Positions 24,344 through 38,320 of a DNA stretch of 64,000 nucleotides are shown one piece after another. The notes beneath the pieces were generated by a model, which saw only the letters and a program-made list of their open reading frames with translations, was not told the DNA's origin and made no database searches. Position 1 is the stretch's first letter. Every line of letters starts with the position of its first letter. Where the stretch lies: positions 96,608,851-96,672,850 of the forward strand of contig CM063498.1 of assembly GCA_032207245.1 (NCBI GenBank). The letters run 5' to 3'. Origin of the DNA: Pardosa pseudoannulata (lineage: Eukaryota > Arthropoda > Arachnida > Araneae > Lycosidae). The position numbers were made by a program, and so were the translations under genes.

Positions 24344-25981
24344 TTAATTCTTTAATGCCCGAGTCATTTCTACCGATTACATATCGATGCATATCTGAAA
24401 TCTCAGTTATTATGGACTGCTCAGAATAAAATAAATATGAAGTTTAAACAACTTTGAATACTACAACACCTCATGTTATTGATCAGCTATCGTTTTAAAC
24501 ATCGTGCGATGCCATTTATGAAAAAGGAAGAACTTCGTGAAAAAAGATTTATTTCGTATTACATGTAAAATAAGTATTACAAAATGAAGTTTTATAATAA
24601 ACTAGCAAGTTTGCCCGTGCTTCGCTACTGTGAACTTAATATATTACTTTTAAACAAAGACTTTTTTTTTCGTGAATAACTCTCTAAATTCGTCACAGTT
24701 CAGTTCGAGTCATTGGCATATTTATATATTTCTATTATAAGCATATTATAACATTAATCAGTTTTTTTTATCGAATTTGTGTCTTATTAAATTTGCTCAA
24801 ACTTTTTTATGGTAGAATATAAGTTTAACCCTGAATTACATTACTGTATTACTACTGTACGTTGATTAACAACGTTAATAGATCTTGCCATATTACGTGG
24901 TAGAATAGTAAGCAGAAGTTTTGACAGCAACCGTTCTAATTTTGTTGGTATTAATGAATGTTGTCCAAAATTAAGGAAATTTATGACAAACCACATGGTT
25001 TTGTATGAAACAGAAACATACATTCATAACGACAACCATATGAATATAAAGATAACTATATAAAATGATAGGTTTTTATTTGCATATGAGAGTCACTGTA
25101 ATTTGTACCTTTTGTTGTTAGAATATTGTTGATAAACATTTCATTGTAAAAATTAACCAAGAATTAAATTTAAAATTAGTTCTTATATAAAAATTCTATA
25201 ATTTGCGTCACATAGAAATGAAAGTTAATCACTTTATATCTCAATTTCCAGGTCAAATCGAATATTACGCAGACGATGTTTAAATAATTTAAAATAAGAC
25301 ATGAATTAATGAGATATTTAAAGGAATAACGGGATGAAAAATATCATTTACACCTATTTCGTTTGAGATAAATTAAAAATTTTAATCTCCTGCTTTTAAC
25401 CGAGGAAAACTGCGCTTTAAATAATTACATGGGATTAACAAAATGACGTCACATTGCTAGAAATTATTGCTTCTTTCACTTAGTTATGATGCGATAAATT
25501 AAAAAGATAATCGTTTGCATTTAACCGGAGAAAATAATGCTTCGAAGAATGACATGAATGCTCGAAAAAGTGGGAGAGAATGGATTTTGAACGTTAAAAA
25601 TTTACAAAAACCTTCCCAGGGATATACCTAATAATTTCCCAAATTTTCACAGTGATTGGATGCATGGTTTTTGAGTCTATCGAGTACAGACAGACAGACA
25701 CAAATTCATTTTTATATATATAGATAAAGCAATTATGTCATGATTTCAGTCTATATACTGACGAAAAAGTAAATTTATGGGAGCTGTTCGAAAAATCGTA
25801 AAGTCTCGATCCAAATGAAAAATTTATATATAATAGAAATTATTTGAAAATCTTGTAAACTATTTATAAGATTGCCCACTATCTACTTTCAAAAGGAAAA
25901 TTCGTTCTAAGAAAACATTAAAATTCTACAAGGCATTTTTTAGCGGAATCTTAAAAGCTATACCGGGCATTAAAGGGTTAA
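24344..25981. mobile_element. piggyBac-like element, interrupted by a Helitron
   Basis: The outer ends are TTAA plus TTCTTTAATGCCCG on the left and, on the minus strand, TTAA plus CCCTTTAATGCCCG on the right (25978-25981 is the right TTAA). Removing the Helitron at 24602-25724 leaves an element of about 515 bp. The left arm (24351-24500) aligns with 63848-64000, a second copy at the end of the window. There is no transposase ORF, so it is non-autonomous. Confidence 0.7.
24602..25724 (-). mobile_element. Helitron H1, nested in piggyBac-like element
   Basis: On the minus strand the element begins TCTATATATATAAAAATG (plus-strand GA at 25723-25724, host T at 25725). It ends with a hairpin built on CCGTGCTTCGCTACTG (plus strand about 24616-24632) and CTAG at 24602-24605, with host A at 24601. 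The insertion is therefore exactly A^TC...CTAG^T. The 5' end carries (TCTG)n and ACTCGATAGACTC. It aligns along most of its length with 32845-33607, in the opposite orientation. Length is 1123 bp and there is no Rep/helicase frame. The 60-codon frame 24841-25023 has no motif. Confidence 0.85.
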
Positions 25982-26199
25982 GGGCTAAATTGCTGCTTTC
26001 TAGCCACCTTCCTTTTGCTACATTACATTGATAGCAGGTTAAGGGTACGCGAAATTTATCTTTGACCTGGGTCCTATATTGTCATGAACGGGCTTGTCAT
26101 AACATATAAGATCAATCTTCCTGGTAATGTATCCGAATCAATCTGAACTCATGGCATTAATTTAAAGAGATTTTTGTTTAAATCAGAGCGATGTGCATA

Positions 26200-26950
26200 C
26201 CCTCCGGTTCATACAAATTAATACGACAATATTTATAGTTCAATGAATAGGATAGTAATTCAACTACATTATAAACATTACATAAAAGATAAAAATGTCT
26301 TTCGGTGTTTAATTAGATTTTATAAATGGTATAAACAAAATACATAACGCATCGGATCATACATTATAACCATTATTGTAGTCATTTGTTAATTAAAACA
26401 TCAAGGAAGATTACCCTATCCCCTTAGATTAGTGCAATTAGGAGATATACCTATAGTTCACACGAATCATTACAGAGTATAACAATAACATTTACAGTTC
26501 ATTGGATAGGGAACAGTAATGTAATAACATTCTTAGTACTGGATACAAGAGAAATGTTTCTTTCGACGTTTAGTTAGGTTTTATATACAGTATAAAGTAT
26601 TTAATACATCGGATCATATGCCATCAACATTATATTTTTTCAATTTTAGAAACATCAGGAGAGTTAACCCTCTCCCCTTAGAGTAGTGCAATTTGGAGAC
26701 ACACCCTGCAGTACACACGTGTTAATACAGAGTGTTGCAAAAATATTTATATTTCAATAAATAAGGTAGTATCATAACTATATTCTAATCTTGAAATAAA
26801 AGAGAATTAAAAGTTGCTTCCAAAATTTAGGTTTTGCATACAGTATAAACAAAGTACATAATACAATGGATTATATACCATCAATGTTATATTCATTCAA
26901 TAATTTCGTAGATCCTCTAAATAATAGATAAGAGAGTACATAAATTCTTA
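26200..26950. repeat. Diverged tandem repeat, 3 units of ~250 bp
   Basis: The strings GTTCATACAAATTAATAC (26206), GTTCACACGAATCATTAC (26456) and AGTACACACGTGTTAATAC (26708) mark three units. They also share ACCCT(A/C)TCCCCTTAGA, GTGCAATT.GGAGA, GTTTAGTTAGGTTTTATA-like and CATCGGATCATA segments. Identity between units is moderate. Confidence 0.65.
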
Positions 26951-28420
26951 ATTACAAATTTCTTTGTTATGGCCTTGGTTAGACAAGTTCCTTTTTTGCA
27001 TCTATTTAAGTCACCCATTAATTTTCTTTTCGATGAAAAAAAGAGATACGGATAAAGTTTACTGCCATTGAATCTCTAGAACGTGTCATCTTACTCAACT
27101 GACAAGATAAAAACGCCCTTGAGATTTCAAGCGCTATCAAAAGCACTTTCTGATATCGTTAGGAAACACTAAAGCACAAAATAAATTACGCCAATGTTTT
27201 TTTATCATAAAATAGTTAATCTAAAAACATTTTATCTCTAGAAAAAAAAAGAAATGCCTCAACTTTGATATTTATGAGTGCTTTATCATTTTAAATTATA
27301 AGGAATTAAAATCTAGCAAATTGGCATTGTCTACAATAATATATTTTTATGTTTGCTGAATACAATTTTCTGAAAAAATGACATATGACACTGTTTTTCC
27401 GGATTAATATATAAAATGACCTCCAGATTCCAATAATGACCTCCATTTTCCAGCAACACTAATCATTTTCTGTGAACGCCCCCTTATTTTTCTTTATCAC
27501 TTTTCGATAATTTACGGCTATGAATTTGATTTTTAGGGAGTGGGTGGGGAAAAGATTATTTTAACAGTTAAATCTCTTATCAGGGGCTCGAGAAACGTAA
27601 ATCTTTAAAACATACACATTTGTAGCAAGGAGGAAGATTTAGGGGAGGAGGATTTTCTCCCATCATTTATAAGAAAAAAAAATACTTGGCAAAAATTATC
27701 GTTTTTCTCTGTAATTTTCACAATTATATCAGTTATTTTCAACATATTCTAGTTCCCAACCCCCTTTTCCCCATTTTCTTTTGGCTAAAAGCCGATGAGG
27801 GTGGAAAAGGGAGGTCTCGATGTCCTCATGAAAAAATTTGGAAGATTCACTATTCGACGTTAGCATTCTCAAGGACTCGCGAGTTTCCTGGTTTGACCAG
27901 AAATACATTTCTAAAGAGATTTAAATGCTGAAGTCGATATTCAAGAAGTTGAGATTTACTTTTAGATTAACTCCAAATCCCGAAGGAGATCCTTCATCCC
28001 TTGCTGAGTAGAGACTTGATGTTCCCAATAAACTAAGTCATTCGTTTGCTCTTCATCATTGGTTTACGTTGATTATCCATACTGGGGCTCAGAGTCTTCC
28101 AAAATTATTTTTGGCTATATAATATATTTTTGGGCTTCAATGGAATTGGAAGATTCGTTGTGATGAACTAGTCTTACAGGTGATGGGGTTGTTCTATACT
28201 GAATTGTGTGCTTAATTTATTTAGAAAACCCGACGGTGTATGCCATACAAAGGTAAAAATCTGTGAGATGGCAGTAAGGTTTGAGCCAAACCATGAGCAC
28301 AGCAAATGGTATTGATTTATACAGTTGACATATGATCGTTTTAACAAATACTGCAGCAAAACTTTGAAGACCAATTCTTGTCCCGATCCCTACGTTTGTA
28401 ATCAAAGTAAAATTTATAAT
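26951..28420. other. No gene recognised
   Basis: The short frame 27686-27931 has no motif. A direct repeat AATGACCTCCA occurs twice near 27415-27453. I see no transposon termini. Confidence 0.4.
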
Positions 28421-28766
28421 TTGTTGTTGTCTTATGCTACTTGGTCAAACCAAGCACGATTGAATCACAGGCTACTCGTATTAAGGCAAAAGAGTGTGCC
28501 TTTCGTTTTTAACGAGTTACACAAGGATGAATATACGACTTATGCTCAAGTGAATCGTCGTAATTATGAAGCAGGGACCAAGCAGAAGATTCATATGCTT
28601 AGCCTGTCACTACCAGAGGTGTTGCTTGAGAACTTGGTGACCAGGAACATATTTTACGTGCCCCAGTCACCTTTAACGAACACGGCGGAACTTAGGCCGG
28701 CTCGGGGCCCCGAACCCGCAACTCTCGTTACGAGAGTGTTGCCTTTGCCGACTGAGCTACCGCAGC
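28421..28766 (-). mobile_element. SINE family B, full-length copy
   Basis: On the minus strand the element starts with a tRNA-like head (28695-28766) and a conserved body. It ends in a (CAA)n tail, seen as TTGTTGTTG on the plus strand at 28421-28429. The body is shared in order with the copy at 46866-47139, including GGTGACTGGGGCAC, TAAAATATGTTC, TCTTCTGCTTGGTC, AACGAAAG and TCAATCGTGC. The 154-codon open frame on the opposite strand (28325-28789) runs antisense through the SINE and is not a gene. Confidence 0.85.
28695..28766 (-). promoter_or_regulatory. tRNA-derived pol III promoter head of SINE B
   Basis: Read on the minus strand it begins GCTGCGGTAGCTCAGTCGG. The A box TAGCTCAGTCGG (plus 28748-28759) matches the pol III consensus, an ACTCT/AGAGT anticodon-type stem follows, and GGTTCGGGGCC stands where the B box should be. 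The base before the anticodon is not U and the acceptor ends do not pair well. It is therefore a SINE promoter and not a functional tRNA gene. Confidence 0.75.
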
Positions 28767-31184
28767 TGAAAACTTGTAAGTACTTTTAAAAAGCAGAAAA
28801 ATGGGTTTTTGTTTTTCTTGTCAATTCACAACAAAGATAGTACAAACTATTGCGATGATTTTTAACAACCGTTTCATAATTAATTAACAAAACAGTTTTT
28901 CGTATTAATCACTTTACACTCAGGTTCTGTCGCAAAAGATCCACTGAATCCACTGAAGGATGATAATGACTATAGTTCACGATTATTGTCAGAGCAATGG
29001 AAGGTGAAACATCTCAAAATATTGTACTTATTGTACTATTGTACTGTCAAAATATTGTACTTCTCAAAATATACTTTTATTGTACTTTTCATTTTATTTC
29101 ATCGTTCTAATATTAAAAGAAAATAACTAAAAGAAATCATTTTATCTATGCCAAATTTTATTATAAGTCTAGACTATAATACTTCTGATAAATTAATCTG
29201 CCAAAATTTCGTATTAAATACAATATTTTAGAAATTAAACAAAGAAACAGCAGTTTGGGAAATTTATGATAAGGAAAAATAGTAAAACTATAATTAAAAC
29301 TAGAAAATAGGCGGACCTGCGTTTCCAGAGAATGACATAATTTTTGTCATTTGAGTAACAACATAAGTAGATTATGAAGTCTCTTGTCTTATGGCATTCA
29401 CCCACAAAAGGATTTAAACCAATTTATCGCGTGATAATTTTCTGTCATGATATTCGAATAAATATACAGGACTTATTTCTAGATTTTAAAGTGATTGCAG
29501 CAAGTTACAAGGATTAATTACAAGCATGGACAAAATTAATATAGTTGGTTGGCAGCAAAACAAATCAGGTATTCCAGAAGTCATTAATAAATCATTCTAC
29601 AAAGAACATAAGCAGGAAAGAAATTATGAAAGTGAAGGACATCAAATAGAAATTACGAGGTAATTAGAAGGTTACAAAAGACTTAGTATTATTCGGAAGG
29701 GAAAAATAATTCCATTCTCATGAGTGATCGATTATTCTGCATTCAGAAAGATTTGTAAGGCTATACAATATCCGCCAGCAAGAAAGTAAAGGTTTCTTAA
29801 GGAATCCGTATACTGCTATAGTTAGATCAATTTTTTTCGTTGAAAGTGCGAAAGAAATAAAGCTGAGACTTTTACTGCCGTATTCACAAAACGGAGAGTA
29901 ACACACAGATTATGAAATCCGAAGATTGCCTCAATCTACTATTTGTAGTACTTTCCATGAAAGGTTTTCCTGATTCTAGAATTAATAATTCTTTGTTTGT
30001 AAGCTGATCTACGATTGGTTGAAAATTTCACGCGATTGTGTATGAGCAGATGTATGCATTTAGGTCAATTCATTGTTAATGTTCGCATGTTACTCTGACA
30101 ATGATAGAAATTTTCTGTTAAAATAGTAACAAAATATCAAAAATAAATAATAATAGGTAAACATTACAGAATTACAGATTAAAATTAGGTTGATTTTTAA
30201 ACTAGGGTAATATAATTAAAGACTGATATATTAGGTATTAAAAGTGAAGAAAATTAAGAAATTACTAGTATACTCGTTGAAGGACTTGTGTGGAGACTGA
30301 ACTCCACTTTTATACATTCATTATTTTATATCACAACTACTTCATTAATAATTATTTTTTTGGATAATACAGTATACAGTTTAAATTTTTGCTCGTTTAT
30401 ATACGTATTTAAGTAATAAAGATAACTGCTAAATACATATTAGCATACACCAGAAAACAAATCAAGTAAACGTTCATTGTCCACCATATTTATTTAATGT
30501 TTAAGAAGATGATCTGCTCATGCCTAGTAAAGAAATTGTAGTGTGATTTGTGGATAGGATGTATAAATAGATAGTTAAAAGTATAAATAATCCTCGGATT
30601 ATGGTGTGGTGAATACCTATTTTGTACTTAACACTCGAGTAACATTTGGCTCTGGTTTTAATACGGCTGTGTGTGTGTGTGTGTGCGTGTGTGTGTTTGA
30701 GCTTTTGAATTAAAACATTTGCCTTGAATGTTATACTTCAAGTAAGCAGTAAATAAGGGGGAAATTAGTTTGGGAAGAACTGATCTACTTTTAAAGCTGC
30801 TAATTACATTCATTAATTTTGCCAAAGTGAGAAAAAAACACGAAGCTAAAATACTAATAATGCTTATATTTTGTTTCTTATGGCTTTGAAATTCCTCATA
30901 CACTTAATAACAACATACATTTAGTTGCTATGTGGTCGAAACACAGTGATTAGATACAAGAAAAATGCAAAAGAAAGTGGGTTAATACCAAAGACATTGC
31001 TATCATACATCTTTATCAAGATTTGATAAGATACATATTGATAATTAGGCTACACTTTCTGTTGAAGACGCACGCCAATCTGATATTATCAGTTCTGCTT
31101 GAAACAAGATTTTGTACTCAAACATTAAGTTTATTATGAATCAAATATTTCTTTTTATACCTTAAACTTTTAAATAACGTTAAT
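28767..31184. other. No gene recognised
   Basis: Scattered short frames only (29718-29906 and 30658-30903 minus). A short (TG)n run lies at 30666-30698. I see no repeat family from elsewhere in the window. Confidence 0.4.
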
Positions 31185-31530
31185 AATATTGGACATCACA
31201 TGAGATTTATATAGTTAGACATTAATGTCTAACCATTTCTATATTTTCAGCAATATTAATATTGCAGGAAATCACAGGAGATTTCGTTAATTAGATAATA
31301 ATGTTAAACCACTTCGTTATGTCTTCTTAGGAATTATGATATAGGATACCACAAGAGATTTAAATTATTGGATAATAAATGTTTACTATTTTCATATAAT
31401 CTTTTACAAAGATTGATAATGTAGTATATGACAGAAGATTTGAATAATTAAATAGTTATGCTTGATGATTTATATATTTTATATCTGTGGCACTAATACT
31501 AATAGTACAAGACAAACACAAGATTTATTT
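31185..31530. repeat. Degenerate tandem repeat, about 4 units of ~82 bp
   Basis: Units share the skeleton ATnnCACA.GAGATTT..ATnATTnGAnAATAATGTtTAACCATTT followed by TATnTTTT and AATATTnATAnTG. Unit starts are near 31190, 31268, 31350 and 31430, with a trailing fragment after 31500. Strong divergence indicates age. Confidence 0.55.
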
Positions 31531-32844
31531 TCCATCTCCATTTTAACTTCTACGGTGTAAAGGAAAATAAATATCTGCAGTTAATATGGATATGCAATAC
31601 GTTAATTCAATGCAAGTATTTCTGAAAAAAAAAATGATTTGACAAAGGAAAAATATATCTATTGGAGTTAAATCTTAATCTAGAATAAAATATAAAATAT
31701 AAAAGTGATACTGGTTTACCTGAAACTACAAAAAGAGAGCTATTTGAAACATTTTTGAATTTAGAAACGATTATAAGATCACAATACTAATTTTTTTAAT
31801 AGACAACTTGTTTACTTGTTTTTTTATACTACTCTCTATTCCCTTCCTAACAAAATCTCTAATAAAATTATACAGTAGCATAAAAAATATACTGTACTAG
31901 AACTGATTTATAGTTATTTTATTAATTAAAATCCAAATGTCATCTTGAGGTATGAATTTATTTCAAATTGATTATTTAAAAAAGTAGACTTACATTAAGT
32001 TCAGAAAATAACTAAAAATATCAAAGCAAAGTTTGAGAAAATGTTAAAGTTATTCCGACAGATGGCAGTAGTAACGTAATTTTAAAACATTTTGATCAGA
32101 AGAGATTTCAAGATCTTATCAAGTTATTTTCAATAGTGGAATGTAAAACAAAGATAATAACTTGATATAGGATAAAAACTACAAAGAAGATTCTAACGTA
32201 AATTAAGAAAGTAAAAGTATAAATTTTCCAATATATTTATATTTTACTAAAAGGAAACATTCATATTTCGTTATTTTATTTTCATAAAACCTATTTTTAA
32301 TTGATATGTAGATATGGATAAGACCATGGTAAGTACTAAATTTAAACTGATTTATCGGGAAGCATTTTGTATAGTTAACCTAAATTTAAAAGAACATATG
32401 ACAGTATCTAGCTACAGGTGATTTTGATATTTTGCTAAATGTGCAATCAGTAGACAAACATGAAGTTTTCAGAGATTTTAGAAAAATATGTTACACAAAA
32501 TTATATTTTTTCGAAACTTCTATTTTTACAGAACCTATAAATCTTTATTTTTATCCATACACAATATATACACAGTGAGCACAAGTTCATGTATAGAAAA
32601 TACTATTCAGCTTTTAAAAGGAAAATCTTAATAGGGGATGATGTCACTACTATTTAAAAATTGCAAATTCTACTAGAAAAGATATAAAACCAAAAACAAA
32701 ATACGAAATAAAAATCAAAATAAATATTTTTATTGAAATTTAAGCTCTGAAATCTATCGTGATTACAAAATTGTCTTTTACTTTCTACAAGGAAGTAAAA
32801 AGTTTTAAAGTTTTCTATACAAGCATTCATTAGTTTCGAAATAA

Positions 32845-32895
<51 letters not shown>

Positions 32896-33607
32896 GAATT
32901 TGTGTTTGTCTGTCTGTCTGTACTCGATAGACTCAAAAGCCATACATGTAATCGCCAAGAAAATTTGGGAAATTAATATGTATATCCCTAGGAAGGTTTT
33001 CGAAAATTTTTAACGTTCGAAATCCATTCCTTTCCGCTTTTTCGAGCGTTTCATGTCATTATTAAAAGCATTATTTTCCACGGTTAAACGCAAATGATTA
33101 ACTTTTTAATTTATCTCATCATAACTAAGTGAACGAAGCAATAATTTCTAGCAATGTGACAACATTCCGTTAATCCTATGTAATTGTTTTAAGCGTAGTT
33201 TTCCCTGGTTAAAAGCAGGAGTTTAAACATTTCAATTTATCACATAATAAATAGTTATCCCTTTAAATATCTCATTTATTCATTTCTTATTTTATATTAT
33301 TTAAACATCTTCTGCGTAGTATCCATTCGATTTGACCTGGAAATTTAGATATAAAGTAATTAACTTTCATTTCTATGTGACGCAAATTATAGCATTTTTA
33401 TGTAAGAAATAATTTTAAATTTAATTCTTGGTTAATTTTTAAGTTACAATGAAATGTTTATCAACAATATTCTAAAAACGAAAATTACAAATTTCAGTGA
33501 CTCTCATAGGCAAAGAAAAACCTATCATTCGTTATGCAAGAAAAAAAATCTTTGTTTAAAAGTAATATATTAAGTTCACCGTAGCGAAGTACGGACACAC
33601 TTGCTAA
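32845..33607 (+). mobile_element. Helitron H1, 763 bp
   Basis: The element starts TCTATATATA after host A (32844^32845). It continues through an expanded (AT)n (to about 32892), GAATTTGTGTTTG, (TCTG)n and TACTCGATAGACTC. It ends with a hairpin near 33578-33595 (CCGTAGCGAAGTACGG) and CTAA at 33604-33607, followed by host T. These are the diagnostic A^TC...hairpin...CTRR^T features. It has no ORF and matches the minus-strand copy at 24602-25724. Confidence 0.85.
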
Positions 33608-35151
33608 TATATTATAAAAACATTAAATTAGATTAAAATAACTATAAGAACACACAACTTATTTTTTCACTCGATATCTGGTAACTAAATATTTTGGTAA
33701 TATTTGCGTAGTCAGTATAGAATATTTACTCATGTTATTAAACCATGTAAATGGGTTTAAATGCATCCCAAATCCTATTTGTTTACCCTGGTGTCAATTA
33801 CGCTAAAACAAGCTTTTGCAAGTGATACACTACAGTCACGTGTAAAGTTGATAATATATTAATGTTAAAATGGCGTCTCTATGCATACCAACTGTTCAAA
33901 GGGGGAAATTTGATATAAAATTTCTTATCACTGCTTTGTAAGAAAAATTTCCACTTTCTACCAGGATAGCAAATTATCCCCCCCTTTTTCTGTATATCAA
34001 ATTTCTTAATGTATGAAATCAGTAATTTGAAACAGTTTAAGATAAATTAAATTTAAAGGAATTTTCTTAATATAAGAAGGGAAATAAAGAGATCAATTGA
34101 TTTTATAAAAGTAATTTATCAAGCTACTTAATAATTATTTATTACAAAGTATGCAAATACTTATTTTCCGTAGTATTAAATTGCCTAAGTTAGAGTGGTT
34201 GGTTCTTATATCATCTTTTGTAGTGCACTCCAATTTCCTATTTATGAAATTAAAGATTTATTGCTAAGTAATAATCTCAGTGCTAGTGAGACGAAAAACT
34301 ATTTTAAAATAATTTTATGGGCAAACATAACTTGGAATTGATACTACATGTAAGAAAAGCTGTCTTAAAGAAAAATGAAACACAGCTTTTTTGGTACACT
34401 ATCACAATGAATGACCACTCATTATGTGTGTACAGGCACGCATATTATGTATATTGTATATAAATATATATATAATGTTAAGCTTATTTTCTATGGACAA
34501 ATTGTATAACGCAAATGTGTAAAGTAATAGAGTACCATATAATCAAAAATAAGTACAAATAATGTCACTAAGTTGCTACATTTAGCTGAACATATCAAAT
34601 TTGACTTACTGTTAAAGAAATAAATGTAAATAAAAAGCAACAAAAAGTACATATTTGTATACTGATGTGTTTTTACCTTGTAATATTGCCTCACAACGGG
34701 CTGCTTATTAGTAATTCACTGGGTGTTAGGTGTTGGTGATACTAAGTTGAATAAACCCACCAATTTTCATTATTCTAAGTAGGGGTTTTTAGCTCATGAT
34801 TACGTACCTACCTTCTACCTTTATCCTCTCAGCGAGAGGCCTCACAGAATTGCAGATTTAACCTTGATGTTCTCTGATTCTATATGGTTGTACAGGTAAA
34901 TGTTTAGTAATCTTCCTAGTCCCTAACCTAGCAGCCTAATATTCAGCAAACTCCAGTACACTGCGATAGTCCAGTACACTGACGAATAGGTCATTATGGG
35001 CCATAGTATAATTTGTTTAAAATGGAGTTGTGGATTACAACCTTCGTTTCTACAGAGTACAAGAAAAAAATTATGCAAGGGCTTGTCTCCCGCTGATACA
35101 CACAGCACCGAGTACGTATGTATGTATGTATGTATGTATGTATGTATGTAT

Positions 35152-35187
<36 letters not shown>

Positions 35188-36147
35188 GACTTGGGCGAGT
35201 TATTAAAGCACGGAAGACACCTTCCATTTCACATAAAAAACTTCTTTATTGTAATCCTTCTATCCATGGCTATGTCATTTAGAAATCCTTTGGTCTCATC
35301 TTGGAGCAACAAGCGTGGAGGATGTTATCAGCCTGAGTTCACTCTCAGAACTGTCTTTTTTGGCGTTGCTACCTAAGCAAAATTCCTATGTCTACTTCCG
35401 CGTCAGCTCTTTTACACTGTATAGTTCCGCTCGAGGGTATGTCTTCTTCCCATTACGTCGTTAATGAGTTCTAACTATTTTTAATTATAACTCGCTTAAT
35501 TCTTAACCCCCACTTTCAAAACCACCCACCCACCCACACCCACTCACTCCCCCCGACACACACACAGTAGAGTCCCGTACCGATTTGTTGTAGGCAGAAT
35601 GGTTAGAAATGGTCTTAGTTTTGTTAAAGTGGCTGTAGTTAATATATTTTAACAGTGCAATTCTCTAACAATGAATATAATGCATTTTTAGAGGAAAAGT
35701 ACTCATCCAAAAGAAAATTGATTTTTATTTTTCTACATACATAAAAATAAGAAAAGAGTTGTAAAAAAAGCAAAAATATTATCTGCAAAAGATGTCACAA
35801 GAATGGCGGTAAAAAATAAAAAAAGGGTGCACCTGCGTTCTTAAGTTAAAAATATATGGTTCAATTCTCTTTTTCTTCTGTAAATGGTACTTCTAAACAA
35901 AGGCCTGATAAAATAAATATTATCAACATGATAACTACAGTACATATTGGTTTTGTGATTTTAAAATGACATTTGTAATTATCTTAACTGTTTCTCAAAG
36001 CATGTTCCCAAATTACATTTTCGAAAATTTTATTTCATAAGTTCAACTAATCTAGGTGTACCTCAAATAATTTAAGCCTTTTTTTAGTGTAACCTTAATG
36101 AAAAATGTTGGAAAACACTTCTATACATGCTGAATAAAATAATAGTC
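33608..36147. other. No gene recognised; microsatellite at 35116-35187
   Basis: A (TATG)n run at about 35116-35158 passes into (AT)n to about 35187. A C-rich CCACCCACCC stretch lies near 35520-35560. The 126-codon frame 34996-35376 is kept open partly by the microsatellite (Met-Tyr-Val-Cys and Ile-Tyr repeats) and has no motif. Confidence 0.45.
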
Positions 36148-37201
<1,054 letters not shown>

Positions 37202-37299
37202 TATAATAAAGTAATACAATAAATTATATTTCTATTTATTCATAGATTTCAAACAATAACCGAGTAAGTAATAAAATGTCATAAATTTCAAGTTCATTA

Positions 37300-38320
37300 A
37301 TAAAAGCTTTTTCCTTTCTTTAATATTTGATTATTTTAATAAAAAAATTGAATACATCTTGTTATCTTGTTAAGGTAGATGTTATTAATATAGTTTCCCC
37401 AATTAACTTTTATAAAAAATGTTTTGCCGAAAAAAGATCCCTATCAAAGATATACGAAAATTGTTTTACTAAAAATATCAACGAAATAATAGATATAGTA
37501 AAAAAATGCTTCGAAGATCAGAACAAGAATTTTTTTTCCCTCGTTTTATTTATTATAGATGTTGTATTTAATAAATTTTCCCAATTAGTTTTTAGGAAAT
37601 AAAACAACTTGTCGGAATAAAGAATTCCATAAGATATATACGAAAAAATGTTTTAAAGTAAAAATAACAAAAGAAATATTTTGAAAAAACGTGGGGAAAG
37701 AATTCACTTTACAAGTTTTCGATTCAAGAATTTTCTTTTTTAATAAATAACATTTCAGCTAAAAGCGTAAAAAGGAATCGTGTATTTATTTATCTCACAT
37801 CTGGTGTAAATCAAATAAATACTTTTACTTCCCAGTTTTAAGAAATATAGTAAACAAAATTTCAACAAGTATCTTTCCATGTCCATAAATTGAGATTTAA
37901 ATAATATAATAATTTAAGAAATTAATACATGTCGAATAAGTTCTAAAATTTCATCAATGCTGCTTTCTGAAATAAAATTTTAAGTCTCATTTTTATTGAT
38001 TTAAATAAAAATCTAATCAAAACGCTTACATTCTTGTCCTTTTCATGTTAAAGTTATTGGAGCTAATACAATTTCTCCAATTATTTATTAATTTCAAATA
38101 ATAATTTGTAAATAATAAAAAATAATACAAAAAGTTGCTAAAATATAAGGGTATTAGAACAAAAAAATGCACAAATGAAAAATGAAAATTGTAATTATTT
38201 AGAAACGAATGATAAACATTTGTTTTACAATTTTTTTTAATCCATAAAATGGACATTATGTTATTTAATAATATACATGTTTAATGTATGTAAGCGGAAT
38301 AAAGATTAAACTTTCTCAAT
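37300..38320. repeat. Satellite array, left diverged part
   Basis: Segments here match parts of the 700-bp unit of 39801-41700: ATCTTGTTA(A), ATTAA(C/T)TTTT, TGATTTAAATAAAAATC, ACATTCTTGTCC and GGGTATTAGAA. The 91-codon frame 37327-37602 and the 76-codon minus frame 38026-38256 fall inside the array and are not considered genes. Confidence 0.6.

Noticed and set aside
28325..28789. 154-codon open frame, the longest in the window
   Set aside because: It runs antisense through a SINE whose other copies do not keep the frame open. Its C-terminal part is the reverse complement of the tRNA-like head.
34996..35376. 126-codon open frame
   Set aside because: Its middle is translated (TATG)n and (AT)n microsatellite, and the flanks show no domain.
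37327..38256. 91-codon plus and 76-codon minus frames
   Set aside because: Both lie in the satellite array and are not conserved in its other units.
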